64,000 bases of DNA from Vulcanimicrobiota bacterium (GTDB taxonomy: Bacteria > Vulcanimicrobiota > Xenobia > Xenobiales > JADMJV01): contig JAHBVR010000018.1 in assembly GCA_019637395.1 (NCBI GenBank), positions 108,352-172,351 on the forward strand, read 5' to 3'. The position numbers and the translations under genes were made by a program. Of this stretch, positions 48,699 to 57,440 are shown piece by piece. The notes beneath the pieces were generated by a model. It did not search any database, was not told where the DNA came from, and saw nothing but the letters and a program-made list of their open reading frames with translations. Within the stretch, counting starts at the first letter, position 1. Every line of letters starts with the position of its first letter.

Positions 48699-49150
48699 AA
48701 AAAGTTCTCATTCTCTTTGCGGTTTTGTTAGTCTTTGCTTTTGCGGCCCTGGTCATCAGCAACCGGGCCAGCGGCGGCCAGAGCATCGGAACGGGGTCGG
48801 CGGCCGACCGGAGCCAGCTCGAGCAGATGTCGCTCAAATTCATGGAAGACTTGCGCTTCAAGGACTTTCAGCACGCGGCCAGCTATCACTCCGTGGAAGA
48901 TCGCAAGAAGGTCAATATTCCCCAACTGATCGAGCAGTGGTTTGCGGTCAAACCCGAAACCCTCGACATCATGCGCTACGAAATTCAGAAAGTGGACATC
49001 GACAGCACCGGCAAACGGGGTCGGGTCAAAATCAAGACCGTTCTCAAGATCCTCAACGCCAACCAGATCAAGGAACCGGAAATGATGCTCTACTTTTTCA
49101 AGGATCCGGCCGAAGGCTGGATCATGGAGCTCGAGTCGTCGCTACGTTAA
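48695..49150 (+). CDS. Hypothetical membrane-anchored protein
   Basis: 151 residues. An N-terminal TM anchor (VLILFAVLLVFAFAALVIS) is followed by a soluble domain of unknown type (FMEDLRFKDFQHAASYHSVE, MRYEIQKVDIDSTGKRGRV), resembling small NTF2-like periplasmic folds. GTG 48695 overlaps the permease stop, so it is an accessory subunit candidate of the transporter. Family not recognised. Confidence 0.6.
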   Translation: MKKVLILFAVLLVFAFAALVISNRASGGQSIGTGSAADRSQLEQMSLKFMEDLRFKDFQHAASYHSVEDRKKVNIPQLIEQWFAVKPETLDIMRYEIQKVDIDSTGKRGRVKIKTVLKILNANQIKEPEMMLYFFKDPAEGWIMELESSLR

Positions 49151-49234
49151 CAATCTGGAAACATTCCCCCCTTTTCATGTCCTCTCAGCTGTGGGATAGT
49201 GATTCGGTATACATAGAATTATAGGAGAGTTCAC

Positions 49235-49570
49235 ATGTTCTGTGGTGGTTTAGGATTCGGTGGCTACGGTATGGGCTTCGGCGGCCTGGGCGGTTTTGGC
49301 GGCCTGGGGGGTTTCGGCGGCTTCGGCGGCGGCTACCTGGGCAGCATGTGTGGCGGTTACGGCTACTACAATCCTTACGGCGCGATGATGGGCGGCTACA
49401 CCGGCAGCAGCATCGGCAGCGGGCTGGGGACCCTGGTCGGCGGACTGGCCGGCTTCGGCCTCGGTGGTCCGTGGGGCGCTATGGGTGGCGCGATGCTGGG
49501 CGGCGCGCTCGGCTCCTTCGCCGGTTGGGGCCTCGGCTCCAGTCTCGGCGGTCATTCCTGGTACTTCTAA
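49235..49570 (+). CDS. Glycine-rich hypothetical protein
   Basis: 111 residues, about half glycine. The start is a string of Gly/Phe/Leu repeats (GFGGLGGFGGLGGFGGFGG); the middle is Tyr/Pro/Gly and the end is a hydrophobic Gly/Ala helix-like region (GTLVGGLAGFGLGGPWGAM, GALGSFAGWGLGSSLGG) with two membrane-like segments. TAGGAGA 6 nt before ATG 49235 is a good ribosome site. No signal peptide. Function unknown. The last segment resembles the glycine-zipper domains of small outer-membrane proteins. Confidence 0.6.
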   Translation: MFCGGLGFGGYGMGFGGLGGFGGLGGFGGFGGGYLGSMCGGYGYYNPYGAMMGGYTGSSIGSGLGTLVGGLAGFGLGGPWGAMGGAMLGGALGSFAGWGLGSSLGGHSWYF

Positions 49571-49574
49571 AAGT

Positions 49575-50765
49575 TTGCTAGACCTGAGTCCGACCGGTTC
49601 ACCCGGGGTGGACGCGCTGATACGCGCCGCCCAATCGATCCTCAAGGAGCCAGAACTCAAAGAGAGCCTGGAGTTTCCTCGGCATGTCGAGGAACTTCAG
49701 GCTTTTCGTCGCTCCCTGGAAAAGCAGTTCCGCGATTCGCTCCGCTTTTATCCTCGCACAGCCCTGTTCCAGCAACTGGAGAGCCAGTTGGATCAGGAGT
49801 TCGAGCGCTTTCGCGGAGGCGGCAGACGGCTGGAAAGCTATCTGGAAAAAGCTGAAGTTGAAGATCTGAAGGTCGGCTGCCAGCGCGTTCATCAGGCTGT
49901 GGTCGAATTACAAGCTTTGTCCGCCCAAATGCGCGCCCAGGAGGAAGAATGGAAAGCGGAATACGGCACCGGCCTGGGTGCGGAACTACGCTTCTTCATC
50001 ACTCAAACCATGCAGGGCCACATTCCCTATCAGCAGTGCGCGCAGGTACTGGAGAAAAGCCTGGAAGCTTCGCGCCAAATGGAACAGGCAATGGGCAAGG
50101 TCAAGCCGGAGAGCGAGAGCGTCTCCGAAGTGCTCGACCTGTGCACGGTCGGGCTGGCCAGCCTGTCCCGAGCTCTGCAGCGGGGAATTCAAAGCCTGCG
50201 GATGCAGCACAGTTGGGAGATCGAGGAACGCCTCAACGACCTTTTGGAAGCGGCCGAAAACTTGACGACCCTGCACCAGCAGCTGATGGCCGCGCTTTAT
50301 CCACCGGTGACCTGTCCGCGCTGCGGCACCGAACAGCCCGGTGAGAGACCGGTTTGCTCTCATTGTTCGGCTCGCTTGCCACTGGCGGCCAACGCCCAAT
50401 TGCCTCCGCCTCCCACCCCCGAGGCCCGGGCGCGCTTTCAGGCCTTTGCTGAACTGGACGGCAAGCTCGACCAGTGGAGCAGCGGGCAATTGGAAGCGAG
50501 CGCGCTGGTGGCCTGGATTGACCAGTTCCGCCAGCGCCTGATCCAGGGCAAACGCCAGATGCAGGCCGACAACAAACTGGACAAGCGCTTGAAGGAAGTC
50601 ATTCTGGAGGCGACAGAGGCCAGCGAATCGGCCATGAGCAACTTGAAACGCGTTGTCCTCGAAGGTCAGGACTTAGACGAGGTCATGGAACAGGTACGCG
50701 CCGCCGAGGAAAAGATGGATCAAGCCCGCCAGCTCGACCTGGCTCACTCCACGCCGAATTCCTGA
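49575..50765 (+). CDS. Helical protein with central zinc ribbon, paralogue 1
   Basis: 396 residues, mostly long helices. A zinc ribbon lies near residues 247-265 (CPRCGTEQPGERPVCSHC). The flanks are heptad-rich (VEELQAFRRSLEKQFRD, VLEKSLEASRQMEQAM). The gene at 57440-58585 has the same helix-ribbon-helix plan, so they are diverged paralogues. The role is unknown; scaffolding or a structural zinc adaptor is possible. TTG 49575 lies 4 nt after the preceding stop; the longer frame from 49464 would overlap the glycine-rich gene. It is co-directional with that gene and convergent with the small helical gene at 50744. Confidence 0.55.
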   Translation: MLDLSPTGSPGVDALIRAAQSILKEPELKESLEFPRHVEELQAFRRSLEKQFRDSLRFYPRTALFQQLESQLDQEFERFRGGGRRLESYLEKAEVEDLKVGCQRVHQAVVELQALSAQMRAQEEEWKAEYGTGLGAELRFFITQTMQGHIPYQQCAQVLEKSLEASRQMEQAMGKVKPESESVSEVLDLCTVGLASLSRALQRGIQSLRMQHSWEIEERLNDLLEAAENLTTLHQQLMAALYPPVTCPRCGTEQPGERPVCSHCSARLPLAANAQLPPPPTPEARARFQAFAELDGKLDQWSSGQLEASALVAWIDQFRQRLIQGKRQMQADNKLDKRLKEVILEATEASESAMSNLKRVVLEGQDLDEVMEQVRAAEEKMDQARQLDLAHSTPNS

Positions 50766-51142
50766 ATCAATTCCTTCAGGCCGGAACTGATCTGCTCGTA
50801 GACGGCCCTGGTCTCATTGTGAAGCGCATCGATCACCGATTTATCGGCGGTTCCCACCAAAGAGCGAGTCAATTCCCGCACTTCGCGACACTCCTTGACC
50901 AGATGGGCTTCCAGTTTGTTTTTACGCAAGCGCAGCCGGTTCACCACCTGAATCCTCTCGAAAGGATCGCCATCAGCCAGAGCTTCCGTGGTCTCTTCGC
51001 GATAGATCTCAATCGCCTTGAGCAACTCCGAGCGCAAGAAGGCGAGAAAGCCCCTCAGTTCGGAGCCCGGCGTCTCGGTGTACTCGGCCAGGGCCCCGGC
51101 TTCCCGAATGGCGGGAAGCTTCATTTCTTCGTCTAGGTCCAC
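50744..51142 (-). CDS. Hypothetical helical protein downstream of kinase
   Basis: 132 residues, strongly helical and acidic-basic (LRGFLAFLRSELLKAIEIY, LRLRKNKLEAHLVKECREV). No motif recognised. It starts 48 nt after the membrane kinase gene on the same strand, so both are probably one operon, and the protein may be a kinase partner. The GTG 51142 or the ATG a few codons inside may be used. Overlaps the helix-ribbon gene by 22 nt at its 3' end. Confidence 0.5.
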   Translation of the reverse strand: MDLDEEMKLPAIREAGALAEYTETPGSELRGFLAFLRSELLKAIEIYREETTEALADGDPFERIQVVNRLRLRKNKLEAHLVKECREVRELTRSLVGTADKSVIDALHNETRAVYEQISSGLKELIQEFGVE

Positions 51143-51190
51143 GCCGGATTGTTTGTTGGAGGAGGCTCGGACCCCTGCCGAAGGTTCGGA

Positions 51191-52849
51191 TTAGAAAAAG
51201 TATAGAGGGGAACTATCCGATCCTCCGGGAGTGAGAAAGATCAACTGGCTGCCCCCCCGCACTTCCAGACTGCCGCTGCTGCGATTCCAGCCGCTGGTCG
51301 GAGGCTCCAACCTGGCGTTGAAGTCAAGGTGCAGACCCTTAAAAGGCGAGGTCGCCTCTTTCCAGGCTCCCTTTTGGAACTGATACCACTTAGAATTCTT
51401 GACCAGCAACTGATGGTCCAGGGAAGCCGCCAGGAAGGGCATCTCCTCAGAGACCCGCGCGAAGTTGATCGACTTCAGGTTCTTGGGGATGCGCATCAAA
51501 TAACCATCATGAAGGGGATGAGGAAAGCTGAGCAGGTTCTCGACCGTGCCCATGGCGCCACGCCCGAGACCAATCCGATCTCCCTGGCGAAAAAAACCGT
51601 GCGCCTCCACGATGGCTCCGCCCGAGGCCACCCGAGTGGCCAATTGCTTCTGCTGTTTTTGATTCAAGAAATAGAGCGAAACCACCCCGGCCACCAGCAA
51701 GAACAAAAGCAGCGTAAACATGGTCTTCTGCCCGCGAGGATGGTGGGCGGAGTCGTCCACCGCCGCACTTCCCAGGCGCTGCTGGTGTTCCGCTTGAATG
51801 GCCTGGCGTTGAAAATCTTGCTGAGTGGAAATACTGTTTTGCAAGGGATGATAGAGCCCAAAATCCTTCAAAGGGTCTTCCGCTTCCACGTGGATCCCCT
51901 CGATTTTTACCCTCTGGGTGGGGCGTTCCTCATGGGCCAGCTCCTCGGTGGGCGCCATCAACTGCATCCGATCTTTGACCTGCTCGTGGAGGTCCTGGTT
52001 CTTCTGCAACTGCTCTAAAGAGGGCAGCAAATTCTCCAACTGGCGGCGAAATTCATAGACCGAGTCAAACCGGTCTTCTTGCTCGGACTGGGTGGACTTG
52101 CGCACGACCCAGCACAACTCGTGCGGCAAGTCTTTGCGAATCTTATCCAGCGGTTCGATCTGCAAAGGCAGCGGCTGCTGACCCGAGAGCATGAAGTGGA
52201 GAGTTACCCCGAGCGAATACTGGTCGGTGCGGGTGGTGGGCCGGCCCCGGTACTGCTCGATGGGAGCGTAGCCCACCGTGCCCACCGCCGTCTTGGTGGA
52301 GCCACCGCCCCCGACCTCGCGAGCCAACCCGAAGTCAACCAGATAGATTCGGTTATCCTGGTGGCGCACGATGATGTTGGCCGGTTTGACGTCGCGGTGA
52401 ATAATGGGGCGCGGCCGGTGAGCATGCAGAAATTCCAGGATTTTAGCCACCTGAATGGTGTATTGCACAGCCAGCAAGGGAGGTAAATCCGTCCCGGCCA
52501 GCGCCAACTGGTCCATCACCTGCTTTTCCAGGTCGACCCCCTCGATGAATTCCATTACAATGACGCGCCGGTCGCCGTCGAGAAAGCTATCCACAAAGGC
52601 GGGAATGCCGGGGACGCACAGGTTTTGCAGCAGCTTGCACTCTTCTTCAAAACGCGAAGCCTGGTAGGCGGCGCTTTCATTGGAACCGTCACTGGGCGAA
52701 GCCACCAGCATCCGCTTGATGGCCACGGGCATGCCGGTGGACCGGTCGACGGCCCGGTAAACCTCCCCCATTCCCCCGCTCCGAATGGCCCGAACAATTT
52801 GATAGCGTTCGTGAAAATCGGACCCTGCCAAAAGGGTAGACTGCGACAC
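51191..52849 (-). CDS. Membrane Ser/Thr protein kinase (Hanks type)
   Basis: 552 residues. Kinase domain about 15-270: RSGGMGEVYRA (P-loop), VAIKRM (Lys), IIHRDVKPANIIV and LVDFGLAREV, GTVGYAPIEQ. A TM helix follows near 380-400 (TLLLFLLVAGVVSLYFLN). The outer part of about 150 residues (GLGRGAMGTVENLL and a SWNRSSG region) may be a small sensing domain. GTG 52849. It is the second Hanks kinase in the window. It differs from the first by its TM anchor and lack of an ATPase. Confidence 0.9.
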   Translation of the reverse strand: MSQSTLLAGSDFHERYQIVRAIRSGGMGEVYRAVDRSTGMPVAIKRMLVASPSDGSNESAAYQASRFEEECKLLQNLCVPGIPAFVDSFLDGDRRVIVMEFIEGVDLEKQVMDQLALAGTDLPPLLAVQYTIQVAKILEFLHAHRPRPIIHRDVKPANIIVRHQDNRIYLVDFGLAREVGGGGSTKTAVGTVGYAPIEQYRGRPTTRTDQYSLGVTLHFMLSGQQPLPLQIEPLDKIRKDLPHELCWVVRKSTQSEQEDRFDSVYEFRRQLENLLPSLEQLQKNQDLHEQVKDRMQLMAPTEELAHEERPTQRVKIEGIHVEAEDPLKDFGLYHPLQNSISTQQDFQRQAIQAEHQQRLGSAAVDDSAHHPRGQKTMFTLLLFLLVAGVVSLYFLNQKQQKQLATRVASGGAIVEAHGFFRQGDRIGLGRGAMGTVENLLSFPHPLHDGYLMRIPKNLKSINFARVSEEMPFLAASLDHQLLVKNSKWYQFQKGAWKEATSPFKGLHLDFNARLEPPTSGWNRSSGSLEVRGGSQLIFLTPGGSDSSPLYFF

Positions 52850-52925
52850 GTGGGAATAGTTGGCACATACCAGGGCGAAACCTGCTGTTCAATATTAAGC
52901 CTTCTGCTTGGGTTGGGAACGCACA

Positions 52926-53495
52926 ATGAGAATCAATCGAGTAGTCACACGCACCGGCGACGGCGGGCAGACCGCCCTGATTGGCGGAGAGCGCATATCC
53001 AAAAGCAGCCTGAGAGTGGATAGCTACGGCGAGGTGGATGAATTAAATTCCTGTCTGGGGCTGGCCGCGGCCTGGCTGCAGGACACTCAGGCTCTGGAGC
53101 TGCTGCAGTTGGTACAACATCGTTTATTCACGCTGGGCGCCGACCTGGCCGCTCCCGAGGGAGTTTCGGTGCCGCGCATGCTGGCCGGCCATGTGGAGGA
53201 GCTGGAACAGGCTATGGAGCCCTTGATGGGGGAATTGCCGCCTCTGGAGGAGTTCATTTTGCCCGGTGGAGGGCCGGCCGGCGCGGCTCTCCATCTGGCC
53301 CGCACCGTGGCCCGGCGGGCGGAGCGCTCCACCGTGGCGCTGGCCTCTCACGAGCCGGTCAACGAGCAGGCTATTATTTACCTCAATCGGCTCAGCGATT
53401 TTCTCTTCGTGCTGGCGCGGGTGGTCAACAAACGCCAGAGTCAGCCGGAAAAGCTGGCCGATTTTTCCCAGAAAAAGGCGCGCAAAAGTAGGTAG
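52926..53495 (+). CDS. pduO: ATP:cob(I)alamin adenosyltransferase, PduO type
   Basis: 189 residues. PduO-type motif TRTGDGGQTALIGGERI, followed by SYGEVDELNSCLGLAAAWL and FILPGGGPAGAALHLARTV and RRAERSTVAL, which form the ATP and cobalamin sites. It makes adenosylcobalamin from cob(I)alamin, needed by B12-dependent enzymes. It is not next to any B12-dependent gene here. ATG 52926 was chosen because the conserved motif begins at once. The gene symbol follows the family, not a proven role in propanediol use. Confidence 0.92.
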   Translation: MRINRVVTRTGDGGQTALIGGERISKSSLRVDSYGEVDELNSCLGLAAAWLQDTQALELLQLVQHRLFTLGADLAAPEGVSVPRMLAGHVEELEQAMEPLMGELPPLEEFILPGGGPAGAALHLARTVARRAERSTVALASHEPVNEQAIIYLNRLSDFLFVLARVVNKRQSQPEKLADFSQKKARKSR

Positions 53496-53531
53496 AGAAG
53501 ACCTCGGTCGATCAGAGCAAGTGGAGGCATT

Positions 53532-54641
53532 ATGCTGCAAGGTTTACATTTGATGGGTGAAGCGGAACTTGGGGAGCTGGTCAAGCTGACCCGCGCCAAG
53601 GGCAACGATAACCTGAACGAGGATCAACGTCGCCGCCACATTCTGAGCTGGGCCGGCAAAGTGGTCGGTTGCTCCAGCCAGGACCCGGTCGTCATCGAAA
53701 AAGAATGCCTGCTCTGGCTGGCCGGTCACTGGGGGGTCAACACCCAGGAATTGGATGACACCGACGAGCTGGAAAGAGCCTTGCGTATTCGTATTGCCGA
53801 CGAAGCCGCCCAGTACCTCGGCCCGATCTGGTGGGTCTCCTGCGCACTCATTGCCGCCGGCCCGGCCGACGCCATCGGACCGAAGGTGCGCTTGCTGGAC
53901 AAGGCCGCCAGCCTGGTGGTGCCGTCCCGCTCGGCTCGCCAAAAACTCAGTGACAACTGGCGCGCCAAAGCTTCCGAATGGGGTTTCGATAGCCTCAAGC
54001 AGCCGGAAATCCAGCAGGCCACCGAACAACTCAAGAAGTCCCCAGAAAAGGCCGACCAGGCGCTGACTCTGGCGCTGGTCATCAGCCTGGCCGACGGCCG
54101 CCTGTCCATGGAGGAAGATCGGCTGGTCAAAGACCTGGGCGAAGCCTGCGGCAAGTCGCACGAAGAATGTGCCGAGAAGATTCGCCACGTCAACAGTATC
54201 TACTGGGGCCACCAGGTCGAGGTCACTCCCAAGCGCCAGGTCGAAACCGCCGAGGGCGACAAGCGGGTGGCCATGCAGGCGGCCCAGTTGACCCTGGAGA
54301 GCGCCGGCACCCTCGAGGGCCTGTGCCTGGAAGCTTGCGATAAAGTGGTGGGCCGTGCCGACGGAGCCGAGGAGCATGCTCCCAAATCCGGTTGGCAGCG
54401 GGTGTTGGGTACCGTATCCGGGCTGAAACAGTTCTTCGGCAACAAAATGCGCGGAGATGAACAGGTCAATCTGGTGCGTCTCGTCTACCTCTCCATCATT
54501 CACCAGCACGCCGACGCCGCCGCCAAGGCTGAAGCCGCCGCCGCGGCAGCGCGCCGCGCGCAGCAGGAAGCGGCAGTCAGCGAGACCAGCACCCCGGTCA
54601 CTGCTCCCAAGGAAGTCACGCGATCGATCAAGCTCGACTGA
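53532..54641 (+). CDS. TerB-like domain protein
   Basis: 369 residues. Residues about 176-235 (LALVISLADGRLSMEEDRLV, KDLGEACGKSHEECAEKI) match the TerB-like fold, with its characteristic D-G-R...E sequence after an alanine-rich helix. The N-terminal part is helical with a few Cys residues. The tail is Ala/Glu-rich (AEAAAAAARRAQQEAA). TerB-like proteins bind metal and appear in stress and defence contexts; the function is not shown here. ATG 53532 lies just after GTGGAGG. Single gene between pduO and the subtilase. Confidence 0.75.
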   Translation: MLQGLHLMGEAELGELVKLTRAKGNDNLNEDQRRRHILSWAGKVVGCSSQDPVVIEKECLLWLAGHWGVNTQELDDTDELERALRIRIADEAAQYLGPIWWVSCALIAAGPADAIGPKVRLLDKAASLVVPSRSARQKLSDNWRAKASEWGFDSLKQPEIQQATEQLKKSPEKADQALTLALVISLADGRLSMEEDRLVKDLGEACGKSHEECAEKIRHVNSIYWGHQVEVTPKRQVETAEGDKRVAMQAAQLTLESAGTLEGLCLEACDKVVGRADGAEEHAPKSGWQRVLGTVSGLKQFFGNKMRGDEQVNLVRLVYLSIIHQHADAAAKAEAAAAAARRAQQEAAVSETSTPVTAPKEVTRSIKLD

Positions 54642-54766
54642 CTTTTCTGATTTCTTTCAGGGCGTTCACATTTTCATCACACATGACCATCCCCTGAGCC
54701 TTTAACCTGTCGGTGAGAGAACAGCTCCCGAATGCAAGAGGAGCGTCCCACACCCAGGAGGCTTAG

Positions 54767-56911
54767 ATGATACAGAATGTTCGATTCCCGGGCGCGACCG
54801 CACCCCAGGCCCGCCGAGTAGACCTGCCCCAAGTGCTTTCGGCCACCGCCGCCGAGGCCCAATCGCTGGCTCCCAAGCTGGCCGACCACGTGGAAGGCGA
54901 AGTGCTGGTGAAGCTCAAGCCCGGCATGAACTTCACCGGCCAGAGCGACTTCGCGTCCGACTACGGCGGCGAAGTGGCCGAGCGCATCAAGATGAGCGGC
55001 ACTATGCTGCAGAACTTCAACGGCGACCTGATGCGCATCTCCCTCCCCGAGGGCATGACCACCGCCGAAGCCATCGTGGCCATGAGCAAAGACGGCCGCG
55101 TGGAATATGCCGTCACCAACGACCGCATCGGCATCCCCGATACCAAAGAAGTTCCCCTGACCCCCGCTCAGTTGGGTCAGACCGGCCAGCAGGGCAACCA
55201 GCCCAACGAAGGCCCGCAGAACCTGCCCAAGGACCTCAGCCCGAAGCTGTGGGGTCTGCACAACACCGGCCAGGACGGCGGCAAGGTCGACAGCGACATC
55301 GACGCCCCCGAAGCCTGGGCCATCACCACCGGTAACCGCAACAACATCATCGCCGTCATCGACACCGGCGGCGACTATAACCACAAGACCCTGGCCAGCA
55401 ACGTCTGGACCAACCCGGAAGACGGCAGCCATGGCTTCAACGCCATCACCGGCAGCAACGACCCGATGGACGATCACTACCACGGCACCCACTGCTGGGG
55501 CACCATCGCCGGCAACGGCACCGACGGCGTCTACGGCGTCAACCACCAGGCCTCGGTCATGCCCATCAAGTTCCTGAGCAACAGCGGCGGCGGCACCCTG
55601 GCCGACGCCATCAAGGGCATCGTCTTCGCCACCGACCACGGCGCCCGCCTGACCTCCAACTCCTGGGGCGGCGGTCCCTTCAACCAGGCCCTCAAGGACG
55701 CATTTGCCTCGTCGCCGGCTCTGCACTTGATCGCCGCGGGGAACGATGGTAAGGACAATGACGCCTCGCCCACCTATCCCGGCAGCTACGACCTGGGCAA
55801 CATCGTGGCCGTAGCCGCCAGCGACCGCAACGACCGCCTGGCCTCCTTCTCCAATTACGGTAAGACCTCGGTCGATCTGTCCGGCCCGGGTGTAGCCATC
55901 TATTCGACGGTTACCGGCGGTAAGTATAAAAACCTGGACGGCACCTCGATGGCCACTCCCCACGTCTCCGGCGTGGCCGGCCTGATCGTGGCCCAGTATC
56001 CCGGCATCAGCAACGAAGAAATCAAAGCCCGCCTGCTGAACGCGGTCGATGATGTGCCCGGTTTCCACGGCAAAATGGTCACCGGCGGCCGCCTCAACGC
56101 CGCCAAGGCGCTGGCTCCCGACTTCGGCGCTCCGGGAACTCCCGGTGAGTTCGGCGTCAGCGAAGCCAAAGCCGGTCGCGTCAAGCTCGGCTGGGTGGCC
56201 TCGGGCGACGACGGCGCCGAGGGCGGCGCCGCCGCCCGCTACGAGATCCGCTATAGCGACCGCCCCATCGCCGTTGGTGAGCCGGGCGAAGGCGAAATCA
56301 GCTTCGATCAGGCCACCTCGGCCGGCACGGGTCGCCCCGGCGCTCCGGGCACTCAAGAGGCGGCCACCGTCGATGTGCCCCTCAGCGGGTCGGAAAAAAC
56401 TTACTACTTCGCCCTGCGCTCCACCGACAAGGTGGGCAAGGCCTCCGAAGTGGTCACCGCCTCGGCTGTGGTTCCAGCCGCTCAACTGGCCTTCGACGGC
56501 AATGCCGAGGGCAGCTTCAGCAGCCTCACCTGGGCTCAGGTGGAAGAGCCGGGCCGCGGTAAGGTCTGGACTGATAGCCCCAACGGTGACTACGCCAACA
56601 ACTCCGACACGGCCGTCACCAGCCGGAGCGTCTCGTTGGAAGGCCTGTCCGGCTCGAAGCTCATCTTCGACGCCAAATACGCTACCGAAAACAAGTACGA
56701 CACGGTCAAGGCGGAAGTCAGCAGCGATGGCGGCAAGACCTGGAGCGCCGAAGCCAGCTACTCCGGCAGCAGTGACTGGAAACAGCAGGCCGTCGATCTG
56801 TCCAAGTATGACGGCAAGAACATCCAGTTCCGCTTCCGTCTTACCTCCGACGGTTCGGTCAGCGGCGACGGCTTCAGCTTCGCCAACGCCGTCATTGCCG
56901 GCGGCAACTAA
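54767..56911 (+). CDS. Subtilisin-like serine protease (S8)
   Basis: 714 residues. Propeptide-like region about 30-150 with VEGEVLVKLKPGMNF. The S8 catalytic domain has VIDTG (D199), HGTHCWG (H239) and DGTSMATPHVSG (S394), and SNSWGGG with the oxyanion Asn. The C-terminal region (about 450-714) has fibronectin-like (YEIRYSDRP) and MAM/immune-inhibitor-like segments. Oddly there is no classical N-terminal signal peptide: the protein begins with polar sequence MIQNVRFPGATAPQ. It may therefore use another export route. AGGAGG lies 6-11 nt before ATG 54767. Strong terminator at 56938. Confidence 0.9.
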   Translation: MIQNVRFPGATAPQARRVDLPQVLSATAAEAQSLAPKLADHVEGEVLVKLKPGMNFTGQSDFASDYGGEVAERIKMSGTMLQNFNGDLMRISLPEGMTTAEAIVAMSKDGRVEYAVTNDRIGIPDTKEVPLTPAQLGQTGQQGNQPNEGPQNLPKDLSPKLWGLHNTGQDGGKVDSDIDAPEAWAITTGNRNNIIAVIDTGGDYNHKTLASNVWTNPEDGSHGFNAITGSNDPMDDHYHGTHCWGTIAGNGTDGVYGVNHQASVMPIKFLSNSGGGTLADAIKGIVFATDHGARLTSNSWGGGPFNQALKDAFASSPALHLIAAGNDGKDNDASPTYPGSYDLGNIVAVAASDRNDRLASFSNYGKTSVDLSGPGVAIYSTVTGGKYKNLDGTSMATPHVSGVAGLIVAQYPGISNEEIKARLLNAVDDVPGFHGKMVTGGRLNAAKALAPDFGAPGTPGEFGVSEAKAGRVKLGWVASGDDGAEGGAAARYEIRYSDRPIAVGEPGEGEISFDQATSAGTGRPGAPGTQEAATVDVPLSGSEKTYYFALRSTDKVGKASEVVTASAVVPAAQLAFDGNAEGSFSSLTWAQVEEPGRGKVWTDSPNGDYANNSDTAVTSRSVSLEGLSGSKLIFDAKYATENKYDTVKAEVSSDGGKTWSAEASYSGSSDWKQQAVDLSKYDGKNIQFRFRLTSDGSVSGDGFSFANAVIAGGN

Positions 56912-56937
56912 GCCACAGAGTTATCTAAGCCTGTAGT

Positions 56938-56961
56938 GGCCTCCGCAAGGAGGCCTTTTTT
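56938..56961. terminator. Rho-independent terminator after subtilase
   Basis: GGCCTCC (56938-56944), tetraloop GCAA and GGAGGCC (56949-56955), followed by TTTTTT. It also abuts the stop of the convergent RraA-like gene. Confidence 0.95.
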
Positions 56962-57440
56962 CAATGCAGAGGGGTCTCGCTCAGCACAATCCCGTCTTCA
57001 TCACAATAGACCCACAGGCCGGGGCGGAAGGTCAGGCCGGCGAAGGTGACCTCGACGCCTTCCTCGCCCTGGCCTTTTTTGACGCTCTTACGGGGATTGG
57101 TATTCAGGGCTTTGATGCCCAGGGCGATCGAGGCGAGAGCGCGGCTATCACGCACACAGCCGTTGACAATGAGACCGGACCAGCCGTTGTCCAGCGCCAG
57201 CACTCCCAAGAGGTCGCCGACCAGGGCGCAGTTCAGTGAACCGCCCCCGTCCACCACCAGCACCCGGCCCCGGCCGGGTTGCTCCAGGGCGCGGCGCACC
57301 AGCGTATTGTCCTCGAAGACTCGCAAGGTGAGGACCTCGCCGTGGAAATTGGAACGGCCGCCGAAATCGCGGAGCAGCGGCATGGCCACCGCCACTTTCC
57401 CCTCGTGCTGGTCGTACAGCTCGGCGGTACTCAGAGACAT
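56961..57440 (-). CDS. RraA-like protein (regulator of RNase E / HMG aldolase family)
   Basis: 159 residues: STAELYDQHEG, VAMPLLRDFGGRSNFHGEVL, NTLVRRALEQPGRGRVLVVDG (abbreviated), GSLNCALVGDLLGVLA, GWSGLIVNGCVRDS and NPRKSVKKGQGE. This is the RraA family, which either inhibits RNase E or acts as 4-hydroxy-4-methyl-2-oxoglutarate aldolase. Which one applies cannot be decided from the sequence. Start ATG 57440 overlaps the upstream stop (TGATG), so it is coupled to the helix-ribbon gene. Confidence 0.9.
   Translation of the reverse strand: MSLSTAELYDQHEGKVAVAMPLLRDFGGRSNFHGEVLTLRVFEDNTLVRRALEQPGRGRVLVVDGGGSLNCALVGDLLGVLALDNGWSGLIVNGCVRDSRALASIALGIKALNTNPRKSVKKGQGEEGVEVTFAGLTFRPGLWVYCDEDGIVLSETPLH

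Noticed and set aside
54677..56485. A 602-codon open frame on the minus strand opposite the subtilase
   Set aside because: It is opposite an intact S8 protease with a full catalytic triad, and its translation is a low-complexity Val/Gly/Ala sequence.
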